Shown: in pieces, positions 24,228 through 27,666 of the stretch
How positions within the stretch are numbered: the stretch's first letter is position 1
Layout: every line of letters starts with the position of its first letter
Assembly (NCBI GenBank): GCA_002344785.1
Contig: DDUL01000010.1
Location: 11,595-39,260 of the forward strand
DNA: 27,666 nt
Direction of reading: 5' to 3'
From: Bdellovibrionaceae bacterium UBA2339
GTDB lineage: Bacteria > Bdellovibrionota > Bdellovibrionia > Bdellovibrionales > JAMPXM01
Position numbers and translations under genes: made by a program
The notes under the pieces: model-generated
What the model was told of the DNA's origin: nothing
The model's input: only the letters and a program-made list of their open reading frames with translations
Database searches by the model: none

Positions 24228-25473
24228 AGACGGAGCGCTCTCGACACTGCTCAACTACCTCACGTTGGTTGGCAATTTTCTCTTCGCCACACTCCTCGTC
24301 CGGCAGAATCAATTCGCCGTCTATGGCGACTACATTTACATCAATCAATTACAAAACGCGCTGCCCTTGCTGGGAGCCTATGGACTGCAAGTCGGACTTC
24401 TTCGCATTCATGTCAGCCAAGCCCAAGAGTTTCTCGCCGTAGCCCGCGGTTTTCTGTCCTTGAACTTCATCCTCATCCTCGGCGCCGCACTCATTTGGGC
24501 GCCTCTTCAATCTGATCCTCTCCTCGCACTCTCCGTGGCTTTGGCTTCGGGAGGCAGCACGCTTCTGGCGCACCTGCTGCCTGTTTGGCAATGGCATGAA
24601 CATATGGCGAGAGTGTGGATGGCACTCGCCCTACAAGCTTGGCTGCGGGTCGGTGTGCTGCTGGTTCCCATATGGCTTGGCCCAGAATATCAAGCGAACG
24701 CTTGGTGGTGGATCGCCGCCACAAGCTGGCTGACCTGTCTTGCGATCATTGAGCGCGACCGTCTCTTTGGCCCGCTGAGCCTCGTCTACTTTTCAGAACT
24801 GCGGCTTTCGTCACTGTTTCGCTGGGGAAGTGTCTCGCTTTGGCTTTCGCAGCTGGCGATCATGCTGCAAAATCGATTGGGAATTCTACTGTTACCCTGG
24901 ATTGGGCTGAAGGCTGAGCAAATCGGAGTTTTCGGCTATGTGTTTAGCATCCTCGCCGGAATCCTGCTTCTGCCGTCGATGATCCAACTGATTCTCATGC
25001 GACCACTCATAAGGGGGCGCATCTCCGGCACCGAAGCGCTTCGCCAATCCTATCTCGGCTTTCTCGCTGTGGGCCTGATCATCGGCGCTGGGTTTCGCTG
25101 GTGCCTTCCGCCGATATTGGCTTGGTTGACTCGACTTGATCCTGAAATCACGCTCGAACTGATTCGCGGTTTTGCACCGAGTATACCGTGGGTGTTCATT
25201 TCCGGCGTCTTTAACCTTGCACTCATCACCGCTGAGCGCGATCGCGAACGCACCAGCGTGCAACTTCTCAGCGCGCTGGTGTATGGCGCGCTCTTACTTC
25301 TGGCTTGGCCGATCGCTGGCTATCTTGGCCTCGCACTGGCATTGAGCGCCAACTACTTGGTGCTCGCACTTGGCTACTACTTGGTGAGTTCTCGCTTGAA
25401 GATTTGGGAAGCTTCGCGCCTTTGGCCACAAACTTTGGGCGCACTTTTGCTCTCCGCGCTGCTGGCGCTTTGA
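24205..25473 (+). CDS. Wzx/MATE-like polytopic membrane flippase
   Basis: The 422-residue product is almost entirely hydrophobic, with about 12 predicted membrane segments (LLNYLTLVGNFLFATLLV, FLSLNFILILGAALIW, LLALSVALASGGSTLLAHLL, and so on to the C-terminus). This is the layout of the Wzx/MurJ/MATE exporter superfamily that flips lipid-linked saccharides or extrudes metabolites. The start at 24205 is supported by GAGG 9 nt upstream and overlaps the kinase by 23 nt; ATG 24211 is an alternative. Its membership in an operon with a methyltransferase and an APH-type kinase suggests transport of a modified lipid-linked glycan. The assignment is by topology, not by a diagnostic motif. Confidence 0.78.
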   Translation: MPMKRYLEDGALSTLLNYLTLVGNFLFATLLVRQNQFAVYGDYIYINQLQNALPLLGAYGLQVGLLRIHVSQAQEFLAVARGFLSLNFILILGAALIWAPLQSDPLLALSVALASGGSTLLAHLLPVWQWHEHMARVWMALALQAWLRVGVLLVPIWLGPEYQANAWWWIAATSWLTCLAIIERDRLFGPLSLVYFSELRLSSLFRWGSVSLWLSQLAIMLQNRLGILLLPWIGLKAEQIGVFGYVFSILAGILLLPSMIQLILMRPLIRGRISGTEALRQSYLGFLAVGLIIGAGFRWCLPPILAWLTRLDPEITLELIRGFAPSIPWVFISGVFNLALITAERDRERTSVQLLSALVYGALLLLAWPIAGYLGLALALSANYLVLALGYYLVSSRLKIWEASRLWPQTLGALLLSALLAL

Positions 25474-25483
25474 AGTCCTCGAC

Positions 25484-26278
25484 TCATTCCCAGCGCGCCC
25501 AATAAACTCGCGTGTCGTAACTCATCCGCACGCGACCTGCGCTTGAAGCGCAAGCGCGAAAGATCTCTTCAAGCTCTTGCATGAGTGGCGCGAATCGCTC
25601 GTCGTCTCGCCCGGGCATGTATGACGAACTGGCCACGCGCCCGACAAGCGAATCCCAATCTAAAACCTGATGATTCTCCCAGGCTCGCGAGCGCATCGGC
25701 GCCCCGCCTTCAGCGAGAAAATCCTGCAAGCGCTGTTCATCCCACTGCTTGTGATTGACCTCGGCATAGTCAATTCCCCGACGCATGAGCAGATCCTCGT
25801 AACGTTCAAGAAACTCAGTCCCTTGCGTTCGCCGATCATTCCAAAGCATCGCGACCACACCTGGCCGATACAAAATGCGACGAAATTCTTTGCGCGTCGC
25901 TTGTGGCTCAAACCAATGAAAGGCTTGCGCGGCGAGAATCAAACCGACCGAGGCATCGGCAAGTCCCGTCGCTTCGGCAGATCCCGCCACAATTTTCAAT
26001 TCGGACTCGCCTCGAGCCCCCAGCTGCTGAAGCAAAGCTTCACGCATCTTCGCATTGGGCTCAATCGCATCGACAGCGAATCCAGCTTGCAGCAAATGCT
26101 CCGTGGAAATTCCAGTCCCCGCACCAATGTCCGCCGCACGCCGAGGCGCACCCGCACTTGCGGCGACTTCTTGGCGCAGCAACTCAAAGATCTCCGGCGC
26201 GTAGCGAGGTCGATAGCGAACATAGTCGGCGACCCGCGTACTGAATCTGTCTTTCGCATTCTGGGATTTGGTCTTCAT
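25484..26278 (-). CDS. Class I SAM-dependent methyltransferase
   Basis: The 264-residue protein has motif I RAADIGAGTGISTEHLL (48 on), the acidic strand VDAIEPNAKMREAL, and the motif LILAAQAFHWFEP, followed by EFRRILYRPGVVAMLWNDR. This is the UbiE/type-11 small-molecule layout, often annotated as a ubiquinone/menaquinone-like or generic methyltransferase. The substrate is unknown. ATG 26278 was chosen because GAGG stands 6 nt upstream; an in-frame extension to 26344 lacks a site. It converges on the flippase gene (10 nt between stops) and is divergent from the mutase-like gene. Confidence 0.88.
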   Translation of the reverse strand: MKTKSQNAKDRFSTRVADYVRYRPRYAPEIFELLRQEVAASAGAPRRAADIGAGTGISTEHLLQAGFAVDAIEPNAKMREALLQQLGARGESELKIVAGSAEATGLADASVGLILAAQAFHWFEPQATRKEFRRILYRPGVVAMLWNDRRTQGTEFLERYEDLLMRRGIDYAEVNHKQWDEQRLQDFLAEGGAPMRSRAWENHQVLDWDSLVGRVASSSYMPGRDDERFAPLMQELEEIFRACASSAGRVRMSYDTRVYWARWE

Positions 26279-26361
26279 GCGCGCCTCACTTGCTTCACTT
26301 CTCAAGAAGATTTGCACAAGCCCTCGCTTCGCGCCAAGCTCCACCCATGGAGGTCCATGTC

Positions 26362-26814
26362 ATGAATTCCATGAATCAAACGCTCTCTCGCCCGGCGCGA
26401 ATCATTCTCTTTTGCGGAGCTTGCCTATTCACCCTAGGTCTCATCGCGGGGTTGGCCACCGGCGCCTTCAAGAATCCGCGCATGGCGCTCTCCGCTCATT
26501 TAGAAGGAATCCTCAATGGTATGTACATGATGCTCGTGGCTCTACTCTGGTCGCGGCTGAGTTGGTCAGCATCGGCAGAGCGCATCGCACGCTGGAGTTT
26601 ACTATGGGGCGCCTTCGTGAATTTCGCGGCCTGTGTGCTGGCCGCAGCTTGGGGCACAAGCCGCATGACACCGATCGCCGGTCATGGGCATAGCGGCAGC
26701 GCGCTCCACGAATGGCTCGTGAGCGCGCTATTTGTGAGTGTGGGCGTGAGCATGCTCGTGCATGCGGGAATCTTCACTTGGGCACTACGTCCGCAGGCGA
26801 AGCTTACGGCCTGA
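26362..26814 (+). CDS. Hydroxylaminobenzene mutase-like small membrane protein
   Basis: The 150-residue protein has four predicted membrane helices (IILFCGACLFTLGLIAGL, GILNGMYMMLVALLW, WSLLWGAFVNFAACVLAAAWG, WLVSALFVSVGVSMLVHAG). It carries conserved features I associate with the HabB-type (hydroxyamino)benzene mutase family: SAHLEGILNGMYM, GAFVNF, WGTSRMTPIAGHGHSG and an E in the following loop. Known members rearrange hydroxylaminobenzene to aminophenol in nitroaromatic degradation, but many homologs lack that pathway; none is visible here. The ATG at 26362 has GGAGG 8 nt upstream. Its last 11 nt overlap the tail of the convergent gene. Confidence 0.78.
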   Translation: MNSMNQTLSRPARIILFCGACLFTLGLIAGLATGAFKNPRMALSAHLEGILNGMYMMLVALLWSRLSWSASAERIARWSLLWGAFVNFAACVLAAAWGTSRMTPIAGHGHSGSALHEWLVSALFVSVGVSMLVHAGIFTWALRPQAKLTA

Positions 26815-27292
26815 TGCCGAGATCACTGAGTTCAATTCGCTTGCGCTCATGATGTCCGAGACTCAGCACCAGACTTCGCACTTCGCGCTCTCCGGATCGA
26901 TCCACAGTCTGAATCAAAGTCTGATTGCGAGCCGCTTCATTTTCGCGATCGTGGCCGACGGCCACGCGAAGCACCATGCGCGCTGAGCGCTTTTCGCCGG
27001 CTGCATTCTGCACGGTGAACTCGGCAATATAATCCTCAATCAGCTGGCCTGTGATGGCGCGAATCGCGGGGCGCAAGTCAGCGCGATGAGTTTCGCGCTC
27101 GCGCAGATCCAAAGTACCCGGCAGCATCTCAAATCCCGCCGGCTGCAACACGCGACGCGCGCTGAGCTTCGCATAGGCATGCAGCATCTCGCTGGCCACA
27201 AGCTCCGAGGCCTGCGCCACACCGCCCAGGCTCATCGCCAAGGTGCTGACCACACTCATCCACATCATTTTGAAACTGACCACGTTGCTCAT
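26804..27292 (-). CDS. Small secreted protein of unknown function
   Basis: The 162-residue product starts with a signal peptide (MMWMSVVSTLAMSLGGVAQA, cleavage near residue 30). The mature ~130 residues have no cysteine and show basic and acidic segments (DLRERETHRADLR, HHERKRIELSDLG). I do not recognise the family. ATG 27292 was chosen because AAGGAAG lies 5 nt upstream; the frame is open further back, without a site. The 3' end overlaps the mutase-like gene by 11 nt in tail-to-tail arrangement, and no terminator is seen between them. Confidence 0.75.
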   Translation of the reverse strand: MSNVVSFKMMWMSVVSTLAMSLGGVAQASELVASEMLHAYAKLSARRVLQPAGFEMLPGTLDLRERETHRADLRPAIRAITGQLIEDYIAEFTVQNAAGEKRSARMVLRVAVGHDRENEAARNQTLIQTVDRSGEREVRSLVLSLGHHERKRIELSDLGIRP

Positions 27293-27626
27293 TTTTTCTT
27301 CCTTCTTCCTCACCACATATTCCGGCCCGTGCTCTTGGAGTTTAGCCCTAGGCAATTCGTCCTAGATCTTAGGCAAAGCAATCCGCCCACCAAGGCGCGC
27401 GAGTCGCCAAATCCACCACCTTGCAGCTGCATGCTGTTTGGGCGCTGCTTACGGTCAGCACCCCAAAAGTCTTTCAAGGCCTTCGCCCACTTGCGGCTCT
27501 TGGATTTTGGCGGCTTGTGGGCCGCTTGTGGGTCCGAGGGGTCAGGGGCAAAGGTAAACAAATATTGACGACCTCTATTGACGACCCTTGCGGCCGGGCG
27601 TAGTCTCACCTCTCGCTTTTGACGAT
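27293..27626. other. Gap between the secreted protein gene and the tRNA
   Basis: This 334-bp stretch contains the tRNA promoter at its right end. On the minus strand a TTG at 27561 with AGAGG about 10 nt upstream opens an 83-codon frame to 27310; its first half has a plausible lysine-rich composition, but the second half does not, so I do not call a gene. Nothing else is evident. Confidence 0.5.
27578..27606 (+). promoter_or_regulatory. Sigma-70-type promoter of the initiator tRNA
   Basis: TTGACG (27578-27583), a 17-bp spacer and TAGTCT (27601-27606) form a good promoter. Transcription would start around 27613, some 14 nt before the tRNA. An 11-bp copy TATTGACGACC at 27563-27573 repeats the -35 region (27576-27586) 13 bp upstream. 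Confidence 0.8.
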
Positions 27627-27666
27627 CGCGGGGTGGAGCAGCCTGGTAGCTCGTCGGGCTCATAAC
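27627..27666 (+). tRNA. Initiator tRNA-fMet (CAT), 5' part cut by window end
   Basis: The 40 visible bases match the 5' half of bacterial initiator tRNA: CGCGGGGTGGAGCAGCCTGG, then the D-stem, and the anticodon stem GTCGGG with loop CTCATAAC. The first base C, which leaves the acceptor end unpaired, and three G:C pairs in the anticodon stem are the hallmarks of the initiator species. The anticodon CAT is at 27661-27663. The 3' half is outside the window. Confidence 0.95.

Noticed and set aside
27310..27561. Possible 83-codon minus-strand gene before the tRNA (TTG start, AGAGG upstream)
   Set aside because: The second half does not look coding, it resembles nothing known and the start is non-ATG; left as an open question.
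1..27666. CRISPR array, insertion sequence or prophage
   Set aside because: No regularly spaced repeats, transposase or phage structural genes were seen on either strand.

Overview
The window is 27.7 kb of fairly GC-rich bacterial chromosome, densely packed with genes on both strands. There is no IS element, prophage or CRISPR array. The mix suggests a Gram-negative bacterium, plausibly Bdellovibrionota/Oligoflexia or a related deltaproteobacterial lineage: many secreted proteins with Sec signals, an outer-membrane beta-barrel ending in Phe, a Hanks-type Ser/Thr kinase with a transmembrane segment, and initiator tRNA starting with the gamma-proteobacterial-like 5' end. This placement is inference from gene content; no rRNA or marker gene settles it.

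Layout. 1-2136: proline biosynthesis, the 3' part of proB (cut by the window edge) coupled to proA. 2374-5488: membrane Ser/Thr kinase and a trypsin-like secreted protease whose C-terminal coding continues in another frame. 5595-10048: a compact six-gene, same-strand run with 4-7 nt overlaps: unknown Tat-like/anchored protein, unknown protein, Asp/Asn beta-hydroxylase-type dioxygenase, acyl-CoA-type desaturase, radical SAM enzyme, and acpS 12 nt later. It reads as one biosynthetic or tailoring pathway of unknown product. 10069-14074 (minus): two secreted hydrolases, a C45/Ntn-type protein with TPR-like tail and an NlpC/P60-like protein, separated by two perfect hairpins. 14370-18594: secreted PQQ-type beta-propeller, small secreted protein, ogt, an outer-membrane barrel and a small secreted protein with a conserved HSSLLAG...SGHY motif. 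18853-20334 (minus): nitronate monooxygenase-type flavoprotein, preceded by a 174-bp element bounded by 24-nt inverted repeats.

20792-22461: the most unusual module. Two paralogous, four-cysteine, small secreted proteins flank a helix-turn-helix regulator. The second paralog starts inside the regulator stop codon. The first has a very biased codon set (Ala only GCA/GCT), a strong ribosome-binding site and a textbook terminator, as expected of a very highly expressed gene. Paired CGACATGTC palindromes 32 bp apart lie upstream, and a related GACATGT sits just before the regulator start.

22561-25473: methyltransferase, aminoglycoside-phosphotransferase-fold kinase and Wzx/MATE-like flippase overlapping in one operon, suggestive of envelope glycan or lipid modification. 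25484-27292: a second methyltransferase, a hydroxylaminobenzene mutase-like membrane protein and a small secreted protein. The window ends inside an initiator tRNA-Met gene with a clear promoter.
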